A stretch of DNA of 64,000 nucleotides. Source: Todiramphus chloris collaris. Lineage: Eukaryota > Chordata > Aves > Coraciiformes > Alcedinidae. The stretch spans positions 10,789,063-10,853,062 of the forward strand of contig JANVCC010010406.1 in the NCBI GenBank assembly GCA_025345505.1, written 5' to 3'. Below the pieces are notes generated by a model. It did no database searches. It worked only from the letters and a program-made list of their open reading frames with translations, and was not told the DNA's origin. Shown piece by piece: positions 33,601-45,245 of this stretch. How positions within the stretch are numbered: the first letter of the stretch is position 1; every line of letters starts with the position of its first letter. Position numbers and translations under genes: made by a program.

Positions 33601-36006
33601 TAGATATTTCAGGCAGTCTTAGGTGCTTTTAGCCAACTGGATCTTGTTCACTGTTTCTAAAGTTCATCTCCAAGCTTGCCTTGAGGCCACTAAATATGTA
33701 TGGCTTGATTAGCATGTGTTTGCCACCTATACTTCACTGCAGTGGGAAGAGCAAGTAATAGTGATTTCAAGTTTTAGTAAGAAATATCAGTACAAAATAA
33801 ACTTGAAAATCAGACCACAGATTTTATTTAGGTGCTTACATATCTGGGTCTCAAATCTGTATTCAAGACTCACATCATCAGTTTTCAACATGCTAAAAAA
33901 AAAATCTTCACATGAAATCCTTTTGTTTCTTTTATTTTTAATGCAGCTGTCCTATAGTTTTGTCATCTTTAATGAGATCTATTATGTCAAATTTTAGATG
34001 CTGGTTGAATTTAGGACTTAAGGTACACAGGAGTTCCTCTGAAATCAAAGGGAGGAAATAAAAAAAATTGTTAATTTGGTGTCTAAATAGAGTTGAACTG
34101 TCTTATGGTACGGTCTATCTCAAACTGAACTTCACCCCTCAAGAGATCATGCTGATCACTAACTTTATTTACTGCCCAAGTAGTGAGGTCCCACCTTGCA
34201 TAAATGAATATACATCTTTGTCATAAGCCAAGGTGTGTTGTATGAAACTTGAAAGCAGAATCCCTGAGGGAGGTGGCTACTGGTGAAATATGAAACAGAT
34301 GGGCCTATTTATAGTATTTAATGGTATTTTCAAATATGGAAAACTTTTTAGCATACCTAGGTTTTGTGAGAGTGTTGCTGGAATGAAAACTCAATGCCAT
34401 CACATCAGTTTTGTGTCTACGTCTGTCAGTGCTACTCTTATTTACATGGCACTGATAGATTTCTGTTTGTCCTACCATACAAGCTTTTAGATTATGTTTA
34501 GTTTTGAAGCAGAAGCCTTATGGCTACTGAGAGAAACAGGGAAAAAGAAAAATGTGAACACTCTCCAAAATGATCAGGGAAGACGTGTACATTGACACAA
34601 GTAGTATCATTTCAGGACAGGGAGTCAAGGAATATCCTTCTGACTGCTTAGATCTGCATCTTCCCCTTCTATGTGGGCATAAAAAATTCTGTATCAGCAG
34701 AAGGTTCTTGGGATGTTCACTATGAAGGACCCATAAATGATATTGTGTCAAAAAGGCAAAAAAGCAGTATTTCTGACAATAGAAACTATCACAGAGTCAC
34801 TGGGAGAGTCTGCAAAGGGTTTATATTCAATCTGAATTAAACCAGAAAAACAATGGAGTGGAAGGCTGGTTGGTGCAACATGGCTGTGTGCAGAAGCACA
34901 AGCGTTGAAATGCCTCAGTACCACAGTTTATAACAGAATCCCTTCTAATTTCAGTGAAGTTTACCAAAGCTCTTAATGACTGGAATTCTTATTGAATTCA
35001 CCTAAACCCAAAGCAGCAAAACAGGTAAAAGTTTATGGGACTGATGATCCAGAATTTAAACATGATACATAATTAATATTTGCCAAGGACTCTTTGTGTT
35101 CATTAGATTTAATATCTTTGTTAATCTGGAGTTAATGACAATGACTGATGTAAAAACAAAACTTGTTTTGTCAGCAATATGTTCTGAGCAAGGAGTAACT
35201 GCAGTAAACTATGAATTGAGTTTTGGAGACCTTTAGACATTATTCATGATAACAAAGGCAAATGTCTCATGTAAAATCAACTTGTTGATGACAAAACTTA
35301 AAGCAGAGAATCTACCACTACTAAAGGAGGGAGGCAAAGCAGCCAATCTGGCAGAAACAAATTTTCCAGCAGGTTTCACTAGAATATTTTTACAGACAGA
35401 CCTTATCAGTGAAAAGCATGAATTGGTCACAGCCTTCAAATTTGAATCGGAGCTCCATCACATACATCTTTCAGCTGCATACTCTATGCACTGCTGGGCT
35501 TAAGCTCAACTACCAGATTAAAAAAGCCCATGGGCTTCTTCATTCCATATTTGCATTAAGAATCTCTTTTTTTGATCAATGAATAATAAAATGTGTGTGT
35601 TATCATACAGTTGGGAAAGTGTCATCCTGATAAATATAACAACTACTGCAAAACCACCCTTCAGCAAGGACTGAAGAAAGTAGCTAAAGTTTGCAGCTAA
35701 ACAAAGTCTATAAATGTAACACTCTTGAAAACATGATTACATTTTCCCTTCTGATACTGGCAGCTGACACTTCTGACTTTGGCTCATTGATGATATGGAT
35801 ACCTTTCTATATTTTTCTTGCTTTTTCTGGAGTGTTTCATAGCTTAGATAATAGCAGCTGAATCTCACCTTTGTGGCTCGCAGCTAGCATGGGTGAGAGG
35901 AGATGACCAAAAAGGAAATGTTTACAGGTCTTGTGTGCACCTGATAAATCAGTTCCCAGGAGAGAAACATTAGAAAGTGATCTGTTTGGGAATTTCCCTA
36001 TGATAT

Positions 36007-36204
36007 TTGTGTGGTTGTTGGTTTTTTTGTTTGTTTGGTTTTTCATTTGTTTGTTTGGGTTTTTGATTATTTGGTTTTGGTTTGGGGTGGGGTTTTTTGT
36101 TTTTTTTTTTTGTTTGTTTGTTTTTTTAAAATTTCTTTTTGTTTGTTTGTTCGTGTTGATTGGTTTGGTTTGGTTTGGTTTGGTTTTGGTTTTGGTTTTG
36201 GTTT
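36007..36204. repeat. G/T-rich compound simple repeat (TTTG, GGTTT, GGTTTT)
   Basis: About 200 bp of the plus strand contain almost only G and T. The left part is (TTTG)n-like with GGGG and T12 runs. The right part, 36162-36204, is exactly four GGTTT, three GGTTTT and a final GGTTT. The complementary strand is A/C-rich, and the long open frames here are low-complexity artefacts. Confidence 0.9.
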
Positions 36205-39200
36205 CCAAATAAAAAAATGTTTTGTTCAGAACAAAATTTTGTATAAGGTTACATTCCTCTGTTGACAGGCAAGTTTTGTGTAAGTGAACTGATGTCCACA
36301 TGGCACATGATCCTCCTTCTCCAATAATCCAAATGAATGGCTTGATTATGAGGCTATAATGTATTTAGTGATGGTGTTCTTGCTTCAAAACTAAATATAA
36401 TCTAGAGGTGTTCCATTTTGTATAAATACAGTTCTTCAGGATCAGGGAGTTGATTCCTCTCAGTCAATATGAATGCTGTCAGGTAATTTTCCCTGGTCCA
36501 GTGAACACCATCTCCTTCTAAAAAAAAAAAAACTTGAGAAACCACAAACCGCTTTCAATGGTCTTGGCTTCTTTCCAGAGGAAGCAGGAAAATTGGACTT
36601 CTTCACAGTGTTCATTTGCTGACTTTGCCACGGGACATGGGAACCATTTCACAAACATTCAGAATTTAACTGTAGAGCATTAAGCTGATGGCTGAGATAT
36701 CCTGATGACATGCCTTTCAGTGGTTCGTAGCTGGAACCCACAGCACACATGTGGGATTTCTCAGAGAAGCTAATAAGGAATTGTTTCTTCTTTCTTTTAA
36801 GAGTCACCTGTGCCCTATCTGTGGTGTAGTGTGGTGTACCCTGCCAGCTGGACAGAGTAAGTCCTAGACCATATGGTAAGCACAGAAACATAAAGTTAGC
36901 CCTGACAAGATACAGGGGCTGCCTGAGTTCAGGGAGTGGAGTCCAAAGAGAAGAGGATTAGAGCAAAGGCCCATTACTTTCAGGCAGATGGTCTGGGACT
37001 ACCATCCCCCAGGAGATGCAGGGAGCAGATCACAGATTTTGTGTGGAGCTGATCCCCATTTGCTTTTAATGAGAATTAGAGTCCTGCAGCAAAGATGCCA
37101 CACTCTAGTGAGTGCAGGGTGTCCTTTGGTCCTGCAGCCAGGACACTGGCTTACAAACTCAGCTTCCTGCGTCCTTTTCCAGCTCTTTACTGTCCTAGAT
37201 GCATGTCCGGAGTCAACCGACTGCACCTCCTTTGTCTCTGAATTTTGCCCAAGCAGGCTTTTCTCAGGATTTTTTGAATCAGATGAGGCAGATGTGAAGC
37301 CTTTTCTTCTGACCCGATCAGAAAACGCAGAAGGGTGTGAAGTGCAAAGAGTTATCAGAAAACACCAAAACCTTTCCACTTTCAAGGCTGACTGACAATT
37401 TCTGTAGATTTCTGTTGTATATTAAATGTTTCTTTTAATGCTTTACCAAAATCAATTAAGAAGAAAAATCAATAATGCTTTTGATATAAAATGTTGTTTT
37501 GCTTCTGGGCAGAACAGCTGTCACACATGCTTTCAGAGCAGGAAAAATGGATTACATTTATAGGAGGATATGTGTGCAGTGTAGCATATTGTCCTTATCC
37601 AACAAATGAAGGTTTTCTCATGGGATATGTAACTGATTCTCAGTGACACCATCACTTCTGCTTATACATCTGTTCTGCTTTTAACTGCAGTATAACTCAA
37701 TCATTCTGGACAGATCTTCCTTTCAGATATATATTTCCTCTAAACCTATCAAGTCACAGGCATGACAACATCTGAACCTATGCCAAGACCTATTAATTAG
37801 ACACCCGTTTCCTCCCTGCCGAATGTCAGCGAGCAGGTAGCTGCTGACCAGCCAGCCACTTCCTGCAGCAGTCAATGAACTTCATGGGCTGCTCTCTCCT
37901 CTGGTCACTTGCAGCAACCGGTCAGACAGGGAAGTGCTTGCTTCATTCTGTTCACTCAGTTAGGGATTTTCTACTTTTCTCTTGGAGCCTTCAGACCAGC
38001 ACCAAACAGGATGCAGTTTTCAGACAATTTCTTAAAACTACCTAAATCTTACACTTGTCCAATTTAGCATTTAGATGGAAGTACATGTTGTGGTAGTCAT
38101 ATTTCTTTATGGCAGCTACTTGCTATTGAGAACAAATCTTTCTCATCTGTATAGATCTGTGACCTGTTTGCAGAGAATTTGAAGTGGGCAAATACGGGCT
38201 TTTAAATTTCTTAACAGTCTACAGAGGAAGCAAAGACAAAAGATATTTCTACGTATAAGTTTATTCACAGACATGGAATATGTGGGAGTACTAAAGTGAC
38301 CTCCTCTGGAATGTGAATAACCACAACTAAAAATTAAGTATCAACATGTGTATGTTAATGGTTGTTAAGAGTACTGCTCTGACTCACAAGTAAAAGATTT
38401 TTCTCCTCTGTGGAGAGATGTATGCTGCAAATGAGCAACAGATTATTTTCCCAATGGTTCAGTGTGAAATTTTCTTTTTATAAGACATGAAACTCATACC
38501 TGTCAACTACAATGAGTCTTAGTTTGCGCAGTTTTAGATACCTACACTGTAGATGTCTTCATCTCATCAAGCTACCCTGTGCTCCCCTTTCAGTCAGCAG
38601 AATGCAATAAATGTCTGTCCCAGGATAGCAAGAAGGCTTCTCCTTGTCTCACACCAAACATGACACATTACCTGAACTCTCTGAGAACCAGCACCATCCA
38701 CCAAGTGCTCGCTGTATCACAGCTAGATAAAGGGCACATCAGCATGAATAAAGGCAGGCAGACACACATTCTCATTACAGTTACAGGCAGGCTTGAGTGG
38801 ACTTCAGACTCTCGAATGTGGGTGGCAGAGAACATCCACACAGCTGCTTACCTGGCTCTGCAGACATACCCCAGAGTGGTCTGCTTCAGTAAAAAGGGAC
38901 TTCTCTCAGCACTGTCTGCATAGAGTTGCTTCTGTGACTGGAAAAATGTGCAAGTACAGCTACAAACAAGGGATTTCAGATGTCAGGACTGTTTCTTCAG
39001 GATGTTTTCAGAGCAACAAAATATACAGGCTTCTTCAAAAGGATTAAAATCGGAGTATTATAAATGCCACCAGAAATCTAGGCAATTCTGTTTGGAGAGA
39101 CAATCTGCCTTTGCCTTGCATAAGCAGTTGCAAGGTCCAGAGCACATGAAAAGGACATGGATTAAGCTGCACACTGAGATGAGGCAACACGTTACCGAAG

Positions 39201-41578
39201 TCTTTGAAACAAAGAGAAGATAATGTTAAATGATAAGTTATTTCAGCAAGTAGTGGCAGGGAGAGATGAAATTTTTCAGCATCTCAGAGCCTCAAGGTCT
39301 GGTCTATATTTGGTTGACTTGGTAGTTATCCAAAATACTCAGATCGAAGCCTGAAAAAAGTGTGTTGTCTTTGCAAAAACCTGTCTCTCTTTGACAACTA
39401 AAAACTGCAAGAAAGAATGATGTAGTCACCATTTTAATGCCTTTAGAATGCTGCTCAAGCATGCTTTTTGTTTATAGCTCTCTTTTGTAACAGGAGGTAA
39501 TAAATATCTTAGAATGCATTGGATATTTTACATGGTAACAATGTTAATAGTGTTTTTAAAAGTGAAGAATTTGGAACAATGAATAACAACTCTTCCCAGC
39601 ATGAGTGAGCAATAAAGCTGCCCAGTACTGCAACTTTGATGCCCATATCTGCAGAAACTCAATAATACAAAGTCCACTAACATTTCTACAATGCATTTTC
39701 AGTGAAGTACTGCACAATCTTATTTCAAATGTTTCTTTCTGGCTTAATACTTGGGATAATTAATATTAATATACTACAAATCTGAAGGAGCAATATATGT
39801 CATACTAAGACCTGTAGGGATTTTGTCATTGGTTTCTGTGGATGCAGAATTTTGTGTTAGTTGAAGATTAATTGTCCTGGTTTAATTGACTTAAGCTAGA
39901 AGTTATGAGGCTTTTAGCTAGCAAAAAAAGTTATATCCTTTCACAGCCTTTCAAGTGAATTGTTAGAGGTTAAAAAAAACCCTAAATGATTTTAGGGTAC
40001 AATTTAAGTTTATAAATAAGATTTGAAATTATTCCTTTCAGTGTTCCCACTTCCAAGTCTAAACACTTTGCCTGAGCACTGATACCTTTAGGAACAGAAA
40101 GCTGAAGGAAAATCAGGGAAAAATAATAAACATTTGAAGTTTCTGTGACCTGTGTTATAGGTGCTGCTGCTGAGATGGTCTGCTTGTTGAAGTTAAATTT
40201 CCACGTCTTACTGTGTTCATTCATTTGAAAGGCACTATTCTTTCTCTCACTTAGATTACCCTGACTGCTTATGCTCAGGGCTTATCTGTAGTAAGATAAT
40301 GCATTGCATTAAAAACTGCTAAGACACATGTTAACAAGATGTTGCCCTCAGCATGGACAAGAATTGTTGTACTCAAACATGTTATCCAGGCAAGCTTAAT
40401 TCCACAGTCCTTTTAGATTTTGCGTCTGTGAAGTACTGATGGCTATGTGGGTCTTCAATGAGAAAATGTTTTCAAGTACATAGAGGAAAATAAATTTATT
40501 ATTAATAGGTGCATTCTGTGTTTGCTGCTAACTTTGTGGCTGCTCAATAATCCGAGAGGCTTAATATTGTAGATAAGAGCATACAAATGAGCACTGTATC
40601 CCTCTTTCTTATCTTAACATTCCTAGAGCTAAAGACATTTTTAATTGAAGGGACCAATTATTCTGCCAGGTGTATGACCATGGGAAAAGCATTACCAGAT
40701 TTTGAGTCAGCCTCCTGAGGGCTGTTAGAAGCCTAGTATGACACATTGGAATGCATCTTTAAACTCAGCTACTGAATTGGTGCTTTTACAACTATAGCCA
40801 TGTGAAAGACACCATTTCCCAAACTCAGGCCCCACCAAAGCTTGGAGGTACTTGGTTCACCATCCCTACACCTGGGATCATGCAGTGCAAAACTCTTTCT
40901 ATATGAGGTAAATGAGACAAGCAGGTGATAATGGTAATGAATCTGATACCACATGTATGATATGTAGCTATTGCTTCCTAGTGATAGTGATGTATCACCT
41001 ACTAGGTCAGGTTTTGGTGTCTTTTAAGGCAGACAAATGCTGCTGGTAATGGGATCTGCAACGATACAGCCCTTCTGAAAGGGGTGAAAACGTGCTATCT
41101 AAGCAGCTTCTGAAAGGAATACTGTTAAAGGTGCTTTGAATATCTAAGATATAAGGGATGTAATGGATGAATGTGAGAGGAAATCATCTCTTTTATTAGA
41201 TCAGAAGATGTAGATTTAAAAAAAATGGACATGGTCTCAAACTCAGTGGTGGGGTCCTTGAAAACTATCAATCATCAGAGCAGTGGAAAGCATATTTAAT
41301 GAAACAGAAGAGAAAGTTATATGGCAGCATTCTTCATTCTCTGCTTAGAAACTAATTTAATTAATAAAACTCAAGACCTTCTTTGATGTCCTAATTCCTT
41401 GTAGACAAGCAGTAATTGTTTACAAATTTGTCCAACAACCAGCTCACAAGCTTCAAAGGGAACTCATTACCAGGCTAAAAATTCTTCAAATTACTTTCCT
41501 ATCCATCTGAATTATATTTATAATCAGTTCATAATGAAGCTCAAATCTCATCCTTTAGATCACTAGAGAAGCCTAAAA

Positions 41579-41655
41579 TGGGTGAGCTGTGATAAAATTA
41601 TTCAAATCTAGTGTGATTATATTTTGATTAATTCTTCCTCAGAACAGCTCACCCA
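41579..41655. repeat. Inverted repeat, 12-bp arms, 53-nt loop
   Basis: TGGGTGAGCTGT at 41579-41590 and ACAGCTCACCCA at 41644-41655 are perfect reverse complements around an AT-rich loop containing TTATTC and GATTAATTC. A hairpin or cruciform is possible. One such match in 64 kb is not far from chance. Confidence 0.7.
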
Positions 41656-41886
41656 CTGACTTAATGAGTTTTTGATTAAAAAAAAAAACACAACAGCAAT
41701 GAATGATAGAAATAATTAACTTGTCAATAAGGAGTAGCTTATCTGATATTCTAATTCACATCTCAGTATTCTGCTGGCATTCCTCAAAGTGAACACAAAC
41801 CTTCTCTTTTTATTGAACTTCTATGTGAGTCAGTGATGATATGCTGTATTTTTAAAAGTAACATTAGCTGGGTTGACACTATCTGT

Positions 41887-41914
41887 AAAAAAAAAAAAAC
41901 CAAAAAAAAAAAAA
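41887..41914. repeat. A13-CC-A13 run
   Basis: Two A13 tracts separated by CC. Simple sequence with no element attached. Confidence 0.85.
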
Positions 41915-42301
41915 CTAGTGAGAAAAAAAGTGTGCTCTGCTTTTTCTTTTTTTTTTTTTGATATCTCTGAAGATGCCATAACATCCATTATTACACTGAT
42001 GAGTTGGACTAAACCTCCCTGCTTGTAAACTGGACTTCCCTGAAGACTCTTTCATGCTGGAAATCATTGATCCACGTGCTGATCTGTAGGATAAATAATG
42101 AGAAAGACATGATTACTTAATTATGGGTTTGGGGATTTTTTTTTTAAGTGAGATGTGAAACTGACTCAGTATATCTGTAATAGCAACAGAGTACTTCCAG
42201 AAATAATTTCCTCCTTCCTATTTTCATCTTCCCACAGAATTTAAGAGGTTAATTCAACAATGGGGCTCCAAACTAGGTGCAAAAGGATTCAGATCCTACA
42301 T

Positions 42302-42925
42302 AAAATCATAGAGTTATTAAATGGTTTGGGTTGGAAGGGACCTTTGAAGGACATTTAGTGGAACCCCCCTGCCATGAGCAAGGACATCTTTAACTAGAAC
42401 AGGTTGCTCAGAGCCCTGTCCAACCTGACACTGAATGTTTCCAGGAATGGGTCATTTACCACCACCCCCAGGGGCAACCTGTTCTAGTGCTTCACTACCC
42501 TCACTGTTAAAATTTTTTCCTTGTAGCTTGTATACATCCATCCTCTTTTAGTTTAAAACCATTACCCCTTGTCCTATTACAACAGGCCCTGCTAAAAAGA
42601 TTGCCTCTATCTTTCTTGTAACCCCTCTTTAAGTACTGGAAGGGCACAATAAGGTCTCCCTGGAGCCTTCTCTTCTCTAGTCCGAACAACCCCAACTCTT
42701 TCAGCCTTTCTTCACAGGATATGTGTTCCAGTCCTTCCTGATCATTTTTGTGGCCCTCCTCTAGACCTTCTCCAACACTTCGTTGTGCTGAGGACTCCAG
42801 AGCTGGATACACTACTCCAGGTTGGGTCTCACCAGAGCAGAATAGATGGAGAGAATGGTCTCCCTTGACCTGTTGACCATGCTTCTTTTGATGCAGTCCA
42901 GGGTATGATGAGAGTCTCTAGCAGA
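42302..42925 (-). mobile_element. CR1 LINE copy D, 3' fragment, minus strand
   Basis: The plus strand begins AAAATCATAGAGTTATTAAA followed by GGTTTGGGTTGGAAGGGACC, the reversed CR1 tail. It continues through CCTGCCATGAGCAAGGACAT and GAACAGGTTGCTCAGAGCCC. The minus strand of 42812-42507 reads [34 protein letters not shown] and [16 protein letters not shown], the end of the CR1 reverse transcriptase ORF. The right part to about 42925 still resembles CR1 (ATGCTTCTTTTGATGCAGTC). The 3' UTR wording differs from copy C, so it is another subfamily. It is 5'-truncated and inactive. Confidence 0.92.
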
Positions 42926-44149
42926 AATAACTGTTTTTCAGGGAACGTTTCCATGAACTAGGGGCACACAATCCCTGAGAAAAGTAGCATAGCTTTATCT
43001 ATAGACATGGATGAGTGTGAGAAGAAAAGCAGGCATATATTATTACTCCTACTATATTGAGTAATCAGAAAAGAGTTGTCAATTTTAATGGGAAATAACC
43101 TAAACAATAAGCTTGACTTCTGAGTAAAGAGATGATGGTGAAAGGGGGTAGTGGAGATCAAAAATTCACTTAAAATGATGTTTGCAAAATTTGGTAATAT
43201 AAATTGCTTTGCCCTCTCTTACAGTAATAAATGACATGTCAAGAAGATGTAACTCTCATCAAAAACTACTCTTGTGAATTGTCAAGTCCGTTACAGATAA
43301 AATAGTTCCTTAAGCAAGCAGTGTAGGTGGGGAAGAGAGCAACATCTCTCTCTTCCCAATTCATTTTCTGTAAAATGCTTAGAGAATAAAACAGTATCAG
43401 CCAGAAGAGATAAGCAACCTGTTTCAGAAGAGCAGAAATGTTGTACTGTAGTATATACATAAAATATTGCAGTTTGAGTTTTGGAAGTGAAGGGCTCCTC
43501 AGTCCCTTAATTCCTGATAGCCCAAGTATAACATTCTAGATTTAAGTCCCAGAAAAAGTAAAGGGTCACAAAGACTCATCAAGTGCCTTATGTCCTTTAA
43601 AGGAAGTGAGAATTAAATACTGGCATTTCTGTCTTTGAAATCTCTTCATTACTTTGGAACAGAGATGTTGAGTATAAGGATCTTATTTTTCATTTGGATT
43701 AAAGTATGCCATTCATTAAAAGAATCTTTAGAACATTGGTGGGATAAATCACTTCAGAAATTTTTAGTCAGGCTAAGGTAGGTAGGATTCCTTCTATTTT
43801 GCAAGCAGTAAAAAATAGGTGTTTTCACACAGCAAGCAAGCAATTAGATGGCCTGTTGCTGGGATTCTTCTTGCATGTAACAGCAGTCAGGGTGGCAACA
43901 TAGGTCTGACCAAATAAAAGGCTCTTCAAGATGTGGGCCTATAAAGAATGTGGCTCAGTTTGCAGAAATATGTTCTTCCTGCATTCAAACTTTTTTTGCT
44001 GGGGGGATTGGATGCAGTGGATTCTGATATAAAGTATATTTGACTTCTGTGTCTGAAAATCAAAACTGGACCGACACAATTCTGAAAACTTGGGATGAGT
44101 AAGGGGACTGCTTATGAAATATAGAACTATGACTGAGTCATACAAATAA
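42926..44149. other. Unique non-coding DNA
   Basis: Nothing gene-like or repetitive is recognised in this stretch between CR1 copy D and the MIR-like SINE. Confidence 0.6.
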
Positions 44150-44383
44150 ACTCAGGTCCTGGCTGTAGCACAGATCCCTCATATGACCTTGGTGAGTGAC
44201 CTAATCTCTATGCCATGGTGACTTAGTCTCTGTGTCTTGGTTCAGTGTTTGTAAAATGAGAATAACAGTACTGCCTTTGTCTTGTCTGTTCATATTGAAA
44301 ATTCTTTGGTGCAGGAATCATCTCTGTGTGTTTAGTGAGGTTCTTGGCATGCACCTCTAGGTGCTATTTTAATAACAGTACAT
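44150..44383 (+). mobile_element. MIR/CORE-SINE copy with 3' tail
   Basis: The order and wording match a MIR-type CORE-SINE from memory. Blocks are CTCAGGTCCTGGCTGTAGCA, TATGACCTTGGTGAGTGACC, TAATCTCTATGCC, GTTTGTAAAATGAGAATAAC, then a 3' part ATTCTTTGGTGCAGGAATCA, TCTCTGTGTGTTTAGTGAGG and CACCTCTAGGTGCTATTTTA ending in AATAACAGTA. That 3' part is the CTCTTTGGGGCAGGGACCAT-type tail seen in reptile and bird MIR-like elements. The core TGACCTAATCTCTATGCC is repeated imperfectly as TGACTTAGTCTCTGTGTC about 28 bp on, an internal duplication. SINEs like this are amniote-age fossils, usually lost from recognition in birds. Confidence 0.75.
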
Positions 44384-44496
44384 AATTGTTGCTAGTTTTA
44401 TCCCTAACCTTTTTGGAACAGAGTTGGATTTAGGAAGTCCTTTCTTTTAACCCCATCCTCACTTTGGGAGATACATAGACTAAAAAGGTTCTTTTT

Positions 44497-45052
44497 TGTT
44501 TTAAATCATCAGGCAGCTAAACACCACACAGCCTCTTGCTCACCCTACTCACCCACAGTGGAATGGGGAAGAGAAGTGGGGAAAAAAGACCAAACAACCC
44601 AAAATTTGTAGGTTAAGATAAAACTGTTTAATAGGACACAAAAAGGAATTATTAATAATAGTAATACTAATAGAATTAGACTAGCCAAAACAAGTAGTGC
44701 ACAGTATATTTGCTCACCACTCGTTGACTGATGCCCAGCAAGTTCCCAAGCAGTGGCCCTCAGCCATCTTTCCCTCTAGTTTATATACTGAGCATGACAT
44801 TGTATGTCATGTTATGTTATGGAATATCCCTTTGGCCAGGTTGGGTCAGCTGTCCTGGCTGTGTCTTCTCCCAGCTTCTCCCAGCCTACTCACAGGTGGG
44901 GCAGTGTGAGAAACTGAAAACTCCTTGACTTAGTGTAAACACAACTAAAACACCAGTGTATTATCAACATTATTCTTACACTAAATCCCAAACACAATGC
45001 TATGCTACCTACTAGGAAGAAAATTAACTCTATCCCAGCCAAAACCAGGACA
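44497..45052 (-). mobile_element. Solo LTR of an avian class III (ERVL-like) endogenous retrovirus, minus strand
   Basis: On the minus strand the LTR begins at 45052 with TGTCCTGGTTTTGGCTGGGA and TAGAGTTAATTTTCTTCC. It passes a TATATAAAC box (reverse complement at 44779-44787) and an ATTAAA polyadenylation signal (reverse complement at 44627-44632). It ends near 44497 after the block that reads CCACTTCTC...GTGAGCAAGAGGCTGTG. The 556-bp length fits a full avian ERVL-like LTR. The 3' terminal block has lost a few bases, so that edge is approximate, and no target-site duplication can be seen. No internal viral sequence adjoins it. It is the same broad type as the LTR at 5633 but in opposite orientation and clearly a different copy. 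Confidence 0.85.
44779..44787 (-). promoter_or_regulatory. TATA box of the minus-strand LTR
   Basis: TATATAAAC on the minus strand lies after ATGTCATGCTCAG, the same context as in the LTR at 5633. Present activity is unknown. Confidence 0.5.
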
Positions 45053-45177
45053 GGATCTCTGTCAAAGTCACTCTTGCTTTGCAATACAGAACAAATAACT
45101 TGCCTTTGGTAACACTGCATGACCTGTCATTCAGCTCCTTTATGGGCAGATATCTCACCAAATAATTCTGCTGGGTT

Positions 45178-45245
45178 TGATCCTGGCAGCTTTGAAGCCA
45201 GCATATTGCATTGGCTTATCTTCCAGTGACTGGATTTGCAGAGTT
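45178..45245. repeat. Possible ancient amniote repeat scrap
   Basis: GATCCTGGCAGCTTTGAAGC and CATTGGCTTATCTTCCAGTG followed by GATTTGCAG loosely resemble the TTGAAGTCAATGG ... CATTGACTTCAGTGG motif of old amniote repeats. The match is weak. Confidence 0.2.

Larger units (their letters stand above)
33601..42301. other. Unique non-coding DNA
   Basis: No gene is recognised. Notable contents are the G/T-rich block near 36.0-36.2 kb, an AT-rich stretch with many ATTA/TAAT words at 41330-41720 and A-runs near 41887. The complementary open frames at 36988-37395 and 36999-37385 are shadows of each other without a recognisable domain. Confidence 0.6.

Noticed and set aside
35837-36301. 154-codon Asn/Lys/Thr-rich frame on the minus strand
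   Set aside because: It is the translation of the G/T-rich simple repeat and has no coding character.
36988-37395. Opposed 128- and 135-codon open frames
   Set aside because: The two frames mirror each other on opposite strands, no domain is recognised, and there is no promoter or convincing splice context.
39872-39884. TGTCCTGGTTTAA, the opening word of the avian LTRs
   Set aside because: The match ends after about 11 bases and none of the later LTR blocks follow, so it is a chance match.
40655-40700. CTGCCAGGTGTATGACCATG as a MIR core
   Set aside because: Only one block fits. The expected TGTAAAATGG and flanking blocks are missing.
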